NCBI GenBank assembly: GCA_035222895.1
Contig: JAVYIG010006544.1
Location: forward strand, 1-64,000
Direction: 5' to 3'
DNA from: Strongylocentrotus droebachiensis
Lineage: Eukaryota; Echinodermata; Echinoidea; Camarodonta; Strongylocentrotidae
Length of the DNA: 64,000 nucleotides
Both the position numbers and the translations under genes were made by a program. The notes below the pieces were generated by a model, which was not told the origin of the DNA, did not search any database, and saw nothing but the letters and a program-made list of their open reading frames with translations. Shown here one piece after another: positions 44,267-55,175 of the stretch (position 1 is its first letter; the number at the start of each line of letters is the position of its first letter).

Positions 44267-44583
44267 GTAAAAAGATTCATGCTGATGTTTGTCACGATGT
44301 TTGTCACAAGTTTTAGATTTCAGGGAGGGAAGAGAGGATCTTTGTCCCTCCTTCGAACATAAGGATGACACAAAAATCGCTGCCACTGTTGGGGGATACA
44401 TTCGCAGTGCGCCACAACACAGATTGCAATATTTCTAGTTGTATGTGTATTTTGTATACTACTTAATTTCTTTGATTAATTTTTAGGGATTTATATCTGA
44501 TATTTATTAATGCACTATATAGTGAACAGTAAACTTATGTTATTAATTTTCTTGAATACATGCTCTTCTTTGTTCATCTACAG

Positions 44584-44702
44584 AAGACGATGCAACAGTG
44601 AGGTGGCCCATTTGCGACTTGCTGCTAGCGGTCAGTCAACCAGTGAATGCTCCACAGCAGGAAGTGCATGCTGACATCACAGAGGATGAACCATACAGAC
44701 AG
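44584..44702 (+). CDS. Short exon of the DUF7869-like gene
   Basis: Between TTCATCTACAG and CAG|GTATTT. With the G carried from the previous exon it reads EDDATVRWPICDLLLAVSQP, then VNAPQQEVHADITEDEPYRQ, with no stop. Both phases match the neighbours. It probably links the GHTHED region to the C-terminal domain. Confidence 0.65.
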
Positions 44703-45874
44703 GTATTTTTCTATCATGCAGAAATAAACTAGGATATTATCACATGAACACCTAGCTTAATACTGTTAAAGTTTCATTTTTCAATTATAGAATATTATTA
44801 TACTATAGAAGTGCTCAACTTCATTATTACATTGTTTCTTATGCAACCTAAAACACATTCCACTTTTGCAACCTCAAATGTTGATTTGTGGGCCCCTGAA
44901 CCCCTAAAAAATGCAAGAAGGAATGCATTAGGAACAATACTAATCTTAGTTCAAGAAATTACAGATCTCCAATGTAAATACAAATGAAAACAAAAACCTC
45001 TATATATGGCACTGTCGGAGACATTATGTCTTTGTGTTGTCCTTTTGTTAATGCAATAACTTTAGACCAGATTAGGAGAGCATCAACAAACTTGGTATGC
45101 ATGGCTATGTCAGGATGATATGATTAAGTTTTGGGGTAGATAGATCATTGGTCAATGTTCATGAAACAATTATATGATAGAACCGAAAGAGATATCTCAA
45201 TTAAATTGGGTATCTTTAAATGCAGGTTACTGTTGAAGGGAACTGGTAGCATTGTTGAAGGTTGATGACAAAAAATGCTTAATTTTCATATGAAATGTTA
45301 CTTGTTATATTCCTACTACTGTACAAACCCTCTAACATGCAAAGATTCCTGAAAAACCCACAAACCACAACCATATACTTTTCTTTGAAAGTGGGATATG
45401 TAAAATCCCCCTGTCAATTTTCAAATTGTTTTTACTTGTAAATATGACATAAACAATTGCTTTCAAAATCGTTCATGACTCAAATGTTTAAAATGGTATA
45501 AAGAGTCTATACATTGCTTTGTAACAATTTGCATTAACCTTGATTTTAGTTTTATTAAAGTAATGTAGTTGGCAGAATTTATCAATAAATCAGATCAGTT
45601 TTCACTAAAACTCAGATTGTCTTCGATTGTACAGAAGCATTGAATTCACTACCTTAGCAGTATTTTTCATTCATCTAAACAAAGTTACCATGTCCCTTTA
45701 AAATTAATATACAGGGAATGTTTAATCATGACAAGTCTGAGGCAATTGTGTCATATACGGGAAAACCTTTATCTCAACTGCACGCAGTTGATTTTTTCTA
45801 CAAGTTGTAACTACCTTCCGATTATTTAAAGATACATGTATGGATACTTGGTTTATGCTTGTCTGTTTGCTCAG
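44703..45874. other. Probable intron of the DUF7869-like gene
   Basis: AT-rich, no coding sequence seen. Confidence 0.5.
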
Positions 45875-46222
45875 GTTCATCTTGGACCCAAAGGGAGGAA
45901 GGAGAGGAGGACAGAAATACGGGAGGGAGATATGGTGGCCACCTACATCGAGGCGTATAGCACACACTGGCCACAGATAGGACGTGTGGACAAGGTCACA
46001 GAGGATGGCCTTGTACTAGAATGGTTTACAGGGACATTGACAACAAAATGGAAGAAGATGATGGTTGCTGTCACAGGACAGCGTGGCCGGAAGCAGGTTT
46101 GGGTTGAGACCCTTCCAAGGGATAGTGTAATTCTCCTTCCTTTCACTCTGACCGCTGGAGACAAACTGCCACTTCAGATAGTGAATGGGTTGAGGGAGAA
46201 ACATTGGGATTATTTTGAGTAG
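45875..46222 (+). CDS. Last exon of the DUF7869-like gene
   Basis: Acceptor GTTTGCTCAG at 45865-45874. It reads VHLGPKGRKERRTEIREGDM, then VATYIEAYSTHWPQIGRVDK, then VLEWFTGTLTTKWKKMMVAV and ends LREKHWDYFE with a stop at 46222. The stretch GDMVAT..WPQIGRV is like a small SH3- or chromo-barrel module, typical of a C-terminal DNA/chromatin-binding tail; that reading is inference. The clean frame suggests selection until recently. Confidence 0.65.
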   Translation, partial: VHLGPKGRKERRTEIREGDMVATYIEAYSTHWPQIGRVDKVTEDGLVLEWFTGTLTTKWKKMMVAVTGQRGRKQVWVETLPRDSVILLPFTLTAGDKLPLQIVNGLREKHWDYFE

Positions 46223-47112
46223 GTTTCTGCTTTATTTTGAGGGGTATTAGGTCTAGTTAAAGCCCTTCTATAGTGTTGGACCCCCACAAATTTGATGGCA
46301 ATAATCCACATAGTGTGCATACTGACATAGGGGTTTCATTTAACGCACAATTCTGCAAGGATTTTCAAGACAATAGTGATTGTAAAGACAAATAATAGAA
46401 ATAAAGGAATTTTAGTTTTTCTATTGTAAGCATACAAATCAAATTCATTTTTTCTTCAATAATCTTGTTTAAACAGATTTGTTCTAAAATAATCACTATG
46501 ATGATATTGATTTCATTATTGCTACAGAAAAGAATGAACTTTAGTACATTAAATTTGAGGTACATGTGTGTAACATATGTGATAATTTGTTCGCCTTGAA
46601 ACTGCACTGAAATATTTTTTTTGGCTCAAATTTTTATCTAGTATATATTAGAGCAGAGACAGAGGATATTCCTTGTCAACTGTTAATTTAAAACAACATT
46701 TTTCCTGTATGAGTATTAATTTATCTCCAAAAGTTTTGCACGTGGGATGTAGCTTTTAAATATACTTGGAATGTATACTTCTACAGAAAGAAAAACATTA
46801 GCGAAAATCAGTGATGTCAGTTTACAGGTTGCTTTTAAAGATAATACAACGTGTTAGCATGGGGTCATGGATTTGGTTAAAAATTATATAATTGAAGCAT
46901 TTATGATCGTTATCACAGTCCAAAACAAGGCTGAATTGCTTAAAATCTCAATAATAATCTGATTATGCTGTATAGTGTCATATGTAGATCAATATCACTT
47001 TGGCTTTAAAACAATGATTTGTTTAACTATATACTGGATATATATACTGGATAGAATTTACACTTTTGTTACTGTATCAAGAATTCTACATGATATCTGA
47101 AAGCATGTTGGT
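46223..47112. other. Right subterminal region of the 16-kb insertion
   Basis: AT-rich, no gene seen between the last exon and array II. Confidence 0.5.
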
Positions 47113-47940
47113 TAACATAACACTTATACCATTTAGTGCCCTGTAGAATGGTATAACGCTTATACCATTTAGTGCCCTGTAGGTTGGTATAACGCTTATA
47201 CCATTTAGTGCCTTGTAGATTGGTATAACGCTTATACCATTTAGTGCCCTGTAGGTTGGTATAACGCTTATACCATTTAGTGCCCTGTAGAATGGTATAA
47301 CGCTTATACCATTTAGTGCCCATAACGCTTATACCATTTAGTGCCTTGTAGATTGGTATAACGCTTATACCATTTAGTGCCCTGTAGGTTGGTATAACGC
47401 TTATACCATTTAGTGCCCTGTACGTTGGTATAACGCTTATACCATTTAGTGCCCTGTAGAATGGTATAACGCTTATACCATTTAGTGCTCTGTAGAATGG
47501 TATAACGCTTATACCATTTAGTGCCCTGTAGAATGGTATAACGCTTATACCATTTAGTGCTCTGTAGGTTGGTATAACGCTTATACCATTTAGTGCCCTG
47601 TATAGGTTGGTATAACGCTTATACCATTTAGTGCTCTGTAGGTTGGTATAACGCTTATACCATTTAGCGCCCTGTAGGTTGGTATAACGCTTATACCATT
47701 TAGTGCTCTGTAGGTTGGTATAACGCTTATACCATTTAGTGCTTTGTAGATTGGTATAACGCTTATACCATTTAGTGCCCTGTAGAATGGTATAACGCTT
47801 ATACCATTTAGTGCCCTGTAGGTTGGTATAACGCTTATACCATTTAGTGCTCTGTAGGTTGGTATAACGCTTATACCATTTAGTGCTCTGTAGATTGGTA
47901 TAACGCTTATACCATTTAGTGCCCTGTAGAATGGTATTAT
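47113..47940. repeat. 36-bp palindrome array II
   Basis: About 22 units, all GGTATAACGCTTATACC plus ATTTAGTGCCCTGTAGRTT, in the orientation found in the inner part of array I. One unit near 47318 is shortened by 17 bp and one near 47600 has two extra bases; otherwise the period is 36. The long reading frame on the - strand (YKRYTNLQGTKW repeats) is a consequence of the 12-codon period. Confidence 0.95.
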
Positions 47941-48145
47941 CTTTTTTATTCATTATTATGTTGATAAGGAATGAATATGACATTTGTAAATATGTTACCT
48001 GTCAATTATCTTTTTTATTCATTATTATTTTGATAAGGAATGAATATGACATTTGTAAATATGTTACCTGTCAATTATCTTTTTTATTCATTATTATTTT
48101 GATAAGGAATGAATATGACATTTGTAAATATGTTACCTGTCAGTT
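47937..48145. repeat. Three tandem ~68-bp units
   Basis: TATCTTTTTTATTCATTATT..GATAAGGAATGAATATGACA..TTACCTGTCA is repeated three times with almost no change, directly after array II. Confidence 0.95.
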
Positions 48146-48479
48146 GGTGATTTAAACAATAAAATAAAAATAAAATGCATCCCTGTATGAATACAATTTT
48201 CTGGTTTGTTTTAATTGCTTTGTGTTTTAAGATGAGGTACAAGCAAGGAAAGAGAGTGAATGCATGGTCATGTAGAGAGGTTGAGATGAATTTTATTTTC
48301 TTCTTGCAAAAGATAGGAAATAAAAAGGAACATTTACCTTTGTTTCTACCAATTAATAACAGAGATTTGTGACTTGATGGTTAATAAAAGATCAAATAAA
48401 CAAGGATTTAATAGCATTTTCTGTATTTTTATACAGTCCAAAAATGAAGAAATAGTCCAGAATGGAATAATTTGTTGTT
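48146..48479. other. Right terminal region of the 16-kb insertion
   Basis: No gene. A hairpin CTGTAT..ATACAG lies at 48421-48436; the end is AATAATTTGTTGTT. Confidence 0.5.
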
Positions 48480-48483
48480 CATT

Positions 48484-49074
48484 GTTTAAAACTTAAATCA
48501 GGAGGAAAGTAGTTGTTTAGATCGCCACATCTAATATTACCACCCTTTCTACGAAAATCGGATCGCAGGAGGAACATGTAGTGTGCAACGCTTTATAAGT
48601 CAATTAAAGAAATTTCAAATTGCCTAAGGGATAGAAATCACGTTTAAATATTTGAATAGGTGACGCACATGCTATTGGAATTGCCTAAGATTGATTTTTG
48701 AAAATCTTTGCGATGGTGCATAATTATTAACCTATTGGTTTACCGCGGTAAGACTATAGTATATATTTCAGTTATACACTGTGAGTATTTTTGTATAAGA
48801 ACAGTAATGTCCCTGCAGGTTTAGTACGTACTCTGCGATATTCAGTTAAAAAAACGTCGCAGCTCCACGACCATCCGATGAAAAACAATAAGCTTTAATA
48901 GTTCATAACATCAACATATTTCAATATTCCATTTATGTCTAAAACTTAAATACATGGTTCTCAAAATATTAAATGAGAAATTCTTTTTTTTCCAAAAATT
49001 AATTCAGAAGTGTGAATCTGCATCTTTTAAGATATTTAAAATGTAGTTATTGTAGCAGTTGTTCTTACAGATTG
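48484..49074. other. Receptor-array intergenic resuming after the insertion
   Basis: No gene. It is collinear with 22595-23040 and 55940-56440 and leads into the tail array of B3. Confidence 0.65.
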
Positions 49075-49329
49075 AGCCTGCACAAGATCTTGGTGCTTGA
49101 ACCTGTTGGACACAGCTCGAAATACTTCCGAAGTTGAACGCTGCGAACTCTGTCTTTGTGATGATAATTATGAAGGGATATTAGCTCTTGAACGAAACTC
49201 TCTGTCTCTGCGATGATATATGAAGGGAATAAATCTTAGCTCTTGAACTTGATGGATGCAGCTCGAAATATTTCGGGGAACCGTCACGAAACTCTCTGTC
49301 TCTGCGATGATATATGAAGGGAATACATC
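49075..49329 (-). repeat. Array of decayed B-receptor C-terminal tails (downstream of B3)
   Basis: Three units of about 85-90 bp resembling the B tail on the - strand (CTTGAAC..GCAGCTCGAAATA on +). One unit is shortened. They abut the stop codon of B3. Confidence 0.8.
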
Positions 49330-50256
49330 TTAGCACTTAAACTTGTTTGACGCAGCTCGAAATATTTCGAGGAAGGCGTTGCGGAACTCCCTATCTCTAT
49401 GATGATATATGAAAGGATTGAGTGCGGCAGCAATAGCTACTGCTACCAGGAAACAAACATTTAGATAGGCCACAGAGGCTTCGTCCGCTAGCGGTGTTAC
49501 CTGAAGAGCGAAGAACACGATGTATGGAGACCAAGATGACACAAGGACACCGACTATGATGCCAGTTGTCTTGACCGCTTTGAGCCTGCGCTCCACCGCT
49601 GCCGGTGTGACGCGGTTATTTTGATCGTGGATTGTTTGATTCGCTATGGCTCTTGCTTGCTTGACAGCGATTTGCATTATGCGGAGGTTAGAGAAGACTA
49701 TCACCAACAGTGTGAGGACCAAAAATGAGATGATGACCAAGCTGTATGTGAACCTGAGGCTATTGTGCGGTTCTCTACCGTGGTAAATGTAAATGTAACC
49801 GCGTAATACGATACAGATCAGGCTAAGTATCCAAATGGTAGCTATCGCGTAACCAACGCGTTTCGGAGTAACCAATGCAGGATATTTAAGCGGTTTTGTT
49901 ACTGCAATATACCGGTCTACAGTAAGGACAACAATATGGAGCAGTGTACTCGAAGACGAAGTGAAAAGTGGTAAACTCAGCAATTCCGCCATGAAGTTAG
50001 GGTACCAGGTCTTTTGCGAGAATACGGCTGGGTAGCAGTCAAGAGCAAGAGCCACACTTGTCACCATATTATTTACTGCTAGACTTGTTAAGATATAGTT
50101 CGTCGGCGTTCGTAGATTGTAGTTTTTGTAAACGGCCAAGACGACAAACAAATTCCCAATAATGATGAACGGCGCCAGCACAGCCATAATTGTCAACATA
50201 AGCGCAAACAAAAGCTCACTGTCGTGCAGGTTTTCGGAATAGGTGGAATTCATCAT
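49330..50256 (-). CDS. Rhodopsin-like (class A) GPCR, family B copy B3
   Basis: Intact receptor of 308 aa. It has N3 in a sequon, N35 at 1.50, DRY at 114-116, SWSP in TM6, NPFIY 280-284 and the same C-terminal tail as B2. Loop 2 is about seven residues shorter (GYIYIYHGREPH). At 2.50 it has Asn (VNNM, N63) where B2 and B4 have Asp. No extracellular disulfide Cys pair. Divergent partner of A6, 2.6 kb away. B3 and B4 are closer to each other than to B2. Confidence 0.92.
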   Translation of the reverse strand: MMNSTYSENLHDSELLFALMLTIMAVLAPFIIIGNLFVVLAVYKNYNLRTPTNYILTSLAVNNMVTSVALALDCYPAVFSQKTWYPNFMAELLSLPLFTSSSSTLLHIVVLTVDRYIAVTKPLKYPALVTPKRVGYAIATIWILSLICIVLRGYIYIYHGREPHNSLRFTYSLVIISFLVLTLLVIVFSNLRIMQIAVKQARAIANQTIHDQNNRVTPAAVERRLKAVKTTGIIVGVLVSSWSPYIVFFALQVTPLADEASVAYLNVCFLVAVAIAAALNPFIYHHRDREFRNAFLEIFRAASNKFKC

Positions 50257-52032
50257 TCTTACCTTATTCTTTCTCGGTTTAACAATCTACTTTAGCTCCT
50301 TCTATCCTTCTCGAATAATGATACGATATAATTATATTTGTTATTTAGCGCCTCGCTTTCGGATGTAAGCCGGTCTAATGCCCAGAAAACTTTTCCGCTG
50401 TCTGTCGCGAATCAAACGCCAGACTCGACACACTCCGGTGTCTTAACAGATATTTCTCGTAGGCACCGACATGGGCAGTCTCTTCGCTACGCATAAATAA
50501 ATAAATCTTGCGGTATGCTGGTTCCTGGTTAGGTATAAATCTTAAATCCGTGTGACCTTCACAAAATTATCATCTGATGATGTACATGTCCGCGAGAAAT
50601 TATAGACAAGGATGTGTAAGGGCCATGTCCCAATCTGGAGTGCGGGTTGCTGAAAATCTTGAAATATATAAATATCTCAGAGATAGATCTTTCTTTGCTC
50701 GACTAAAATAGCTGTTTCTGAAATCATATTCCAAACAAAAAACAAACAAAAATTAAGTCAACATTTTCAGAACTCGTCCCCCTGATTTTGAAAATCCGGA
50801 TCAGTCCTTACGAGGTAACTGAAGTCAAGATGTAAAGTTCGTGAATTGCGAAAACACAACATCTCATGAATAAAGTAAAGATCCGTCCTTCCTGCGTCTT
50901 TTACAGATTTTGTCTGATTCCGATAATGATACTGAACCTGCCGGAAATGTTTCGATGATGACCGGAGCTAGGGTATTGACATCATATACGTGCTACAACA
51001 CGAAATGATCCACGCTCCCTCTCCTTCCCTCTGTAAATTAGTACCAGAAAGCTGCGCTCGTCAGCATGGGCGCACTTCAAAAGTTGTTATACCTGCGTCA
51101 TATCATAGATCGATCCTTTTGATTTTGAAAAGCCGAAGTTTAGTTAATGTAGTTCCTTACAGTAACAAAATCGCGCATTAATATAAGAATACACAATACT
51201 TTGACTTTATCGTGTAGTTCATTCATGTTTAATCGAGAACATGCGATAGAAGGTTTTAAATTAAAAGTAGAAACCGTAACAAAAGCAGTGTCAGTCAATC
51301 CATTCCAGTTATTAGAAATCAACCCTAGAATTTCATTAGATGTCATTGCATATCCGTCCTATAGTCTCGCTTTTCCACAGTCTTTTCACTTTCCTCATTT
51401 GAGAAAAATTTGATGCCAGCAATATCGCATTTCACGTACATATTATAGGTCCAAAGGCTTTATTGTAATTACAATTTTAAGCGACAGCCTGGTAATTATG
51501 AAGGTTTTGATAATACTTGTAACTCTATCCTCATAAAAAAAACTTGGAAATCGGGGAAGGGTGGCACAATCGCCTCGTGCCCCCCTTTTTTTTAAAGGAA
51601 TGTAGTATACATTTTTTTTTTTGGTGGGGGGGGGGGGGTGGGATGGGTACAAGTAAAACTAATTTAACTAGAGGGGGTACAATAACGCACACACAAAAGC
51701 TTATTAATATAAGTGAAATTAGAAGGGATATTGATCAAAGAATAAATAACATCAGAAACATTACATAGATTCATAGTGAAAAGTTGATTTGTAGTGGTTC
51801 AACTACATGTCGTTCGCTGAAACCAGAGGGGCATAACCTCAATAGGTGGAGTGTGTGCGCGTGGGTGTGTGTGTGAGAAGGAGATATTTATATTAATATG
51901 GAGTATACTTTGTAGTTACTGAGTGTCCGTAAATTATTTTGTAGAACCAAATAAATTTAGTTCTACATCCAATTTCTCTTGACCTCGTCAGTGCTGTCGT
52001 GCGTGTTTCCAAACATGCTGAAGATTGTTCTG
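50257..52032. other. Intergenic between divergent B3 and A6
   Basis: No gene. The B-side block CATGGGCAGTCT lies near 50470. The segment 51540-51730 (GGCACAATCGCCTCGTGCCC, a G run, AACTAGAGGGGGTACAATA) is shared only with 61570-61740, linking units III and IV. TGTAGAAC inverted repeat at 51940-51967. Confidence 0.6.
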
Positions 52033-52254
52033 CGTAAAGAAGGCATGAAGGCACTTCAAAGATAACCAGGTAAATCTTTAAAAATCGAGTTAGAAAAAAA
52101 CACCTGTGGACCGACGGCTTTAAGTCCTCTCCGGCTGACTTGGTAATGAGGAATAATGCCTTACAAAAAGGGCACTGTAGTGCATTAACTTAGTCTTGAA
52201 CCCGGGACTTCTCGGTTACGAGACCACTGCCCTACAACTAAGCCATCGCGCTTC
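52033..52254 (-). mobile_element. tRNA-derived SINE remnant upstream of A6
   Basis: Paralogue with a readable head on the - strand: GCGCGATGGCTTAGTTGTAG, GTGGTCTCGTAACCGAGAAG and CCCGGGTTCAAGAC. Confidence 0.78.
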
Positions 52255-52809
52255 TTTAATAACTTTTGACATTGCTTATTCCAGTTTCATTTCTTGTTTT
52301 TGTTGACTGGATTTCTATGTATGAAAATGCTGAGAGCAAGTTCGTGACTTATGAAAAGCGTACGTTTTTTTCTTCATACGACGTACATAATTTATTCCAT
52401 TTAAGGGAAACGCCTACCGTTGGATAGCCAGGCAGAGATTATATCTGACAACCTGACACGCGTCAATAACCGTGGTGACTCTTAATTGAACACTTTGTCA
52501 GTATACAATCACTCACATTACGCGGTGTATGGCGGGAATTGCATGATACGCTGTCGGGAGATGTTCCATTTTGGTACTGCCATCGGCTCGGTCATTGGAC
52601 AAACGAACAACCTTGCACTTACATTCGGCTCTTTAAAATGCCATTAACAGATTTTGATTTTGTTAATGTGCAGATATTACCCAGTGAATAATTAGTGTCT
52701 TAATTGGCTTGGTCAGTCCTATTTCGTGAGAGATTCAGATTCATCGCAGTCCATGAATATGGATAATGATTAGTCTACATTTCATTTCATTTTAAAGAGT
52801 ATCATCACA
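52255..52809 (+). promoter_or_regulatory. Upstream region of A6
   Basis: A-type blocks in order (GGATAGCCAGGCAGAG near 52421, GCGGTGTATGGCGGG near 52522, CCATCGGCTCG near 52580), ending AAAGAGTATCATCACA before the ATG. Confidence 0.4.
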
Positions 52810-53763
52810 ATGAATGAAAGTACGGAACCAGCTCTTTTTGCACATCATCAATTTGCCAGCAAAATAGTTGTCTTGGTATGTATTACTCCTTTCCTACCTT
52901 GCATCGTCGTCAGCAACGCCCTGTTAGTGTTAGCAGTTTACAGACATTACAGCCTCCGAACACCAACCAATGCCATTATTATGAGCCTCGCTATCTCTAA
53001 TCTCCTCGACGCCCTTGTTGGGATTCCACTATATGTGTATGCAACCGTCTTTAAATTCGATGCATCGTGCTTGGCTGAAGAAAATACTCTTTACTATACT
53101 CTACCCTTGAGTGCACTATCTGGTGTTTCATTTTTTCACATTGTGGCGTTGACTGCAGATCGATTCATAGCTGTTACGAAGCCGTTACGTTATGCCAGCC
53201 TGGTGACGTTTAGACACATTGCCATTGTCTTGGGATGTCTTTGGCTTCTTAGTATTTTGTTGAACACCGCCCGATCTGTTTTCTTAGCGCATGGATCACA
53301 TACAAGTCACGACCAGAAAGTAACGGACTGTGGGGCGCCCTTAACTGGGACATTGAACGTAACCTTCACCTGGTTGATAGTTTGTGTGATCGTGATTTCA
53401 ATGGTTGCGCTGCTTGCCATCAATGCTTTGATTCTTCACATCGCAGTGAAACAAGCGAGAAAGATTGCGAGTCAAAGAGTCATCATCCAGTTCCAACAGC
53501 AGCAACTCCCAGTACAAGATGACCGATTGAAAGCATTTAAGACTATCTCCCTTGTCGTGACAGTCTTCATTATCTTCTGGTTTCCGTTTCCCCTAGTTCT
53601 CATATTACAGCTTATAACGTACCAATCACCTTTTATTCTCATGGTATACAACAATTCCTTCCTGGTATTGCACACAATAAGTTTGGTTGTTAATCCTATC
53701 ATTTACGGCTTCAGAGATCGGGCTTTTCGAAAGGCCTTTCAAAATATATTGCGTCAATTGTGA
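52810..53763 (+). CDS. Rhodopsin-like (class A) GPCR, family A copy A6
   Basis: Intact receptor of 317 aa and the most canonical family A copy: TM7 keeps NPIIY (N295). It has N64 at 2.50, C87 and C174, DRF 117-119, W145, FWFP in TM6 and a FRDRAFRKAF helix 8. Differences cluster in binding-pocket-facing or loop segments (SFFH in TM3, SVFLAH in TM4-loop 2, LVLILQLITYQSPFIL in TM6-loop 3), which may reflect different ligands. Divergent partner of B3. Ligand unknown. Confidence 0.94.
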   Translation: MNESTEPALFAHHQFASKIVVLVCITPFLPCIVVSNALLVLAVYRHYSLRTPTNAIIMSLAISNLLDALVGIPLYVYATVFKFDASCLAEENTLYYTLPLSALSGVSFFHIVALTADRFIAVTKPLRYASLVTFRHIAIVLGCLWLLSILLNTARSVFLAHGSHTSHDQKVTDCGAPLTGTLNVTFTWLIVCVIVISMVALLAINALILHIAVKQARKIASQRVIIQFQQQQLPVQDDRLKAFKTISLVVTVFIIFWFPFPLVLILQLITYQSPFILMVYNNSFLVLHTISLVVNPIIYGFRDRAFRKAFQNILRQL

Positions 53764-54557
53764 ATAACGTAATAAACTTCGAAGTTCGTCGTAACCCCTC
53801 CGACGCCATTTTAGCGTGTGATCTATCCAGTTTCACATCAAAGGAGCACAATTTGTCCTGGAAGTAACTTAACATTATTGCAAAACGTTAATTTACCGTG
53901 CATGTTGTAATCATAACCATGTGAGAACCTAAAAACTACAAACCTGACTGATGGCCTGTCAGAAGTAGCCGAAGTAGCAGTAGCTCTAACTTGGTTCATC
54001 GGATGTGGTTGCGTTACGAGTTGTGAATGCGTTCATAATTCTAAATATTAAGAGCCTTGTCAGCAAACAATTAAATTGACGATGTTTTTAGGGCTTGGTG
54101 CGTGGGCTAGATGAAGTGAAAATGACCCAACTTTGGGGTCTGATTTTGTTTTCGGGGCTCATGGGGCTAAACACAACGGCTACGACCAGGCTGAAAATCT
54201 TTTTATCAATGACTGTATTGGTCTAAGGGGTTAACTGTTATGGGTAGAGTGGGGTGACTATTTCGGGACAGGGCCCTAGACTATTTACAGAAAATTAAAT
54301 TTGGTCAATCAGAATGCGTCATTATCGACGCTAATCGGGACTTATGAGGATAACTTGCACATACATGCCTTGCTCCAGAAAGATCAACGCAATGTTTCCA
54401 CTGTTCAATCTGCAGTGATCACACGATGTCACTCTCACTTGACGCCACAAAATAAACCGCCTCAAAAAAGCTGCTGCGTCTTTTTTTTTTAATTAACGAA
54501 GACAGTTCAAAGCTGTGAACCCCTAAAAGGCTAGAGGCGCAGATAGCATTAGAGGTC
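53764..54557. other. 3' flank of A6
   Basis: No gene. It is collinear with 27530-28540 but lacks the loop-3 relic; it ends at a T run and the LINE fragment. Confidence 0.6.
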
Positions 54558-55175
54558 GAGTGATGAAAACGCGCGCCAGCCAACTCGCTTCCCCTTATAC
54601 GGCGCTGTTCCAGATGTCCGTTGACCAATGCTAAATCCCGGCATGCTGGAAATCATCCGTCATCACTCCATTACCAAGAAACCCCGCCCTATAGAAGACA
54701 ACGACTTTCGACCAATAGCGTTCACATCGATTGTCATGAAATGCCTTGAGAGAATTGTCTTGAGAAATCTCATTGGACCGATTCGCGCTAGTGGTTTATG
54801 TTTGCCTTCTTATATTTTATTATCATAATGATATAATTAGTCAAAATAATAATAATAACAATACAAATAATAATAATAATAATAATAGTAACAGTAATAT
54901 TGATAATGATAATAGTAATAATAATTACAATGTCATATTGTTTAGGTAATTATACTCTGGATACATGAACAAATATTGAATATAATGTAAATTCAGAGAA
55001 AATATCTATATAACGTGAATGTTAAAGTGCTATATGTTTATTCTCTCCATATACTCGTTTTATGTTGTATGTATCTTTTCACATGTACATTTTATTTATT
55101 TTTCTCTGTGAACAATGCATGTAAACGAAACGAATTTCCTTTTGGACCAATAAATTTGAATTGAATTGAATTGAA
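54558..55175 (+). pseudogene. Internally deleted LINE: RT fragment plus 3' end
   Basis: A short RT piece reads RPIEDNDFRPIAFTSIVMKC and LERIVLRNLI (54690-54780). It is followed by AAT-rich sequence and the 3' end CCAATAAATTTGAATTGAAT with TTGAA repeats (55150-55175), typical of CR1/L2-like elements. Most of the ORF is gone, and stops are present before the fragment. Confidence 0.78.

Larger units (their letters stand above)
32277..48479. mobile_element. 16.2-kb insertion, candidate giant DNA transposon
   Basis: Receptor-array sequence stops at ..CTTATCATT (32276) and resumes at CATTGTTTAAAACTTAAATC (48480). The paralogue near 55935 shows the uninterrupted CTTATCATTGTTTAGAACTT. CATT is duplicated (32273-32276 and 48480-48483), and the ends are AACAACA and TGTTGTT, a 7-bp inverted repeat. 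Arrays of a 36-bp palindromic repeat lie about 450 bp inside the left end and 540 bp inside the right end; the right array and the inner part of the left array share an orientation, while the outer part of the left array is inverted. The interior has two spliced genes not found elsewhere in the window, plus younger nested MITEs. I infer a large transposon; the superfamily is unknown (4-bp duplications occur in several). Confidence 0.65.

Noticed and set aside
47069..47983. 304-codon repeat protein on the - strand
   Set aside because: The frame exists because the 36-bp unit is 12 codons without stops; no start context, domain or splice signals support a gene.
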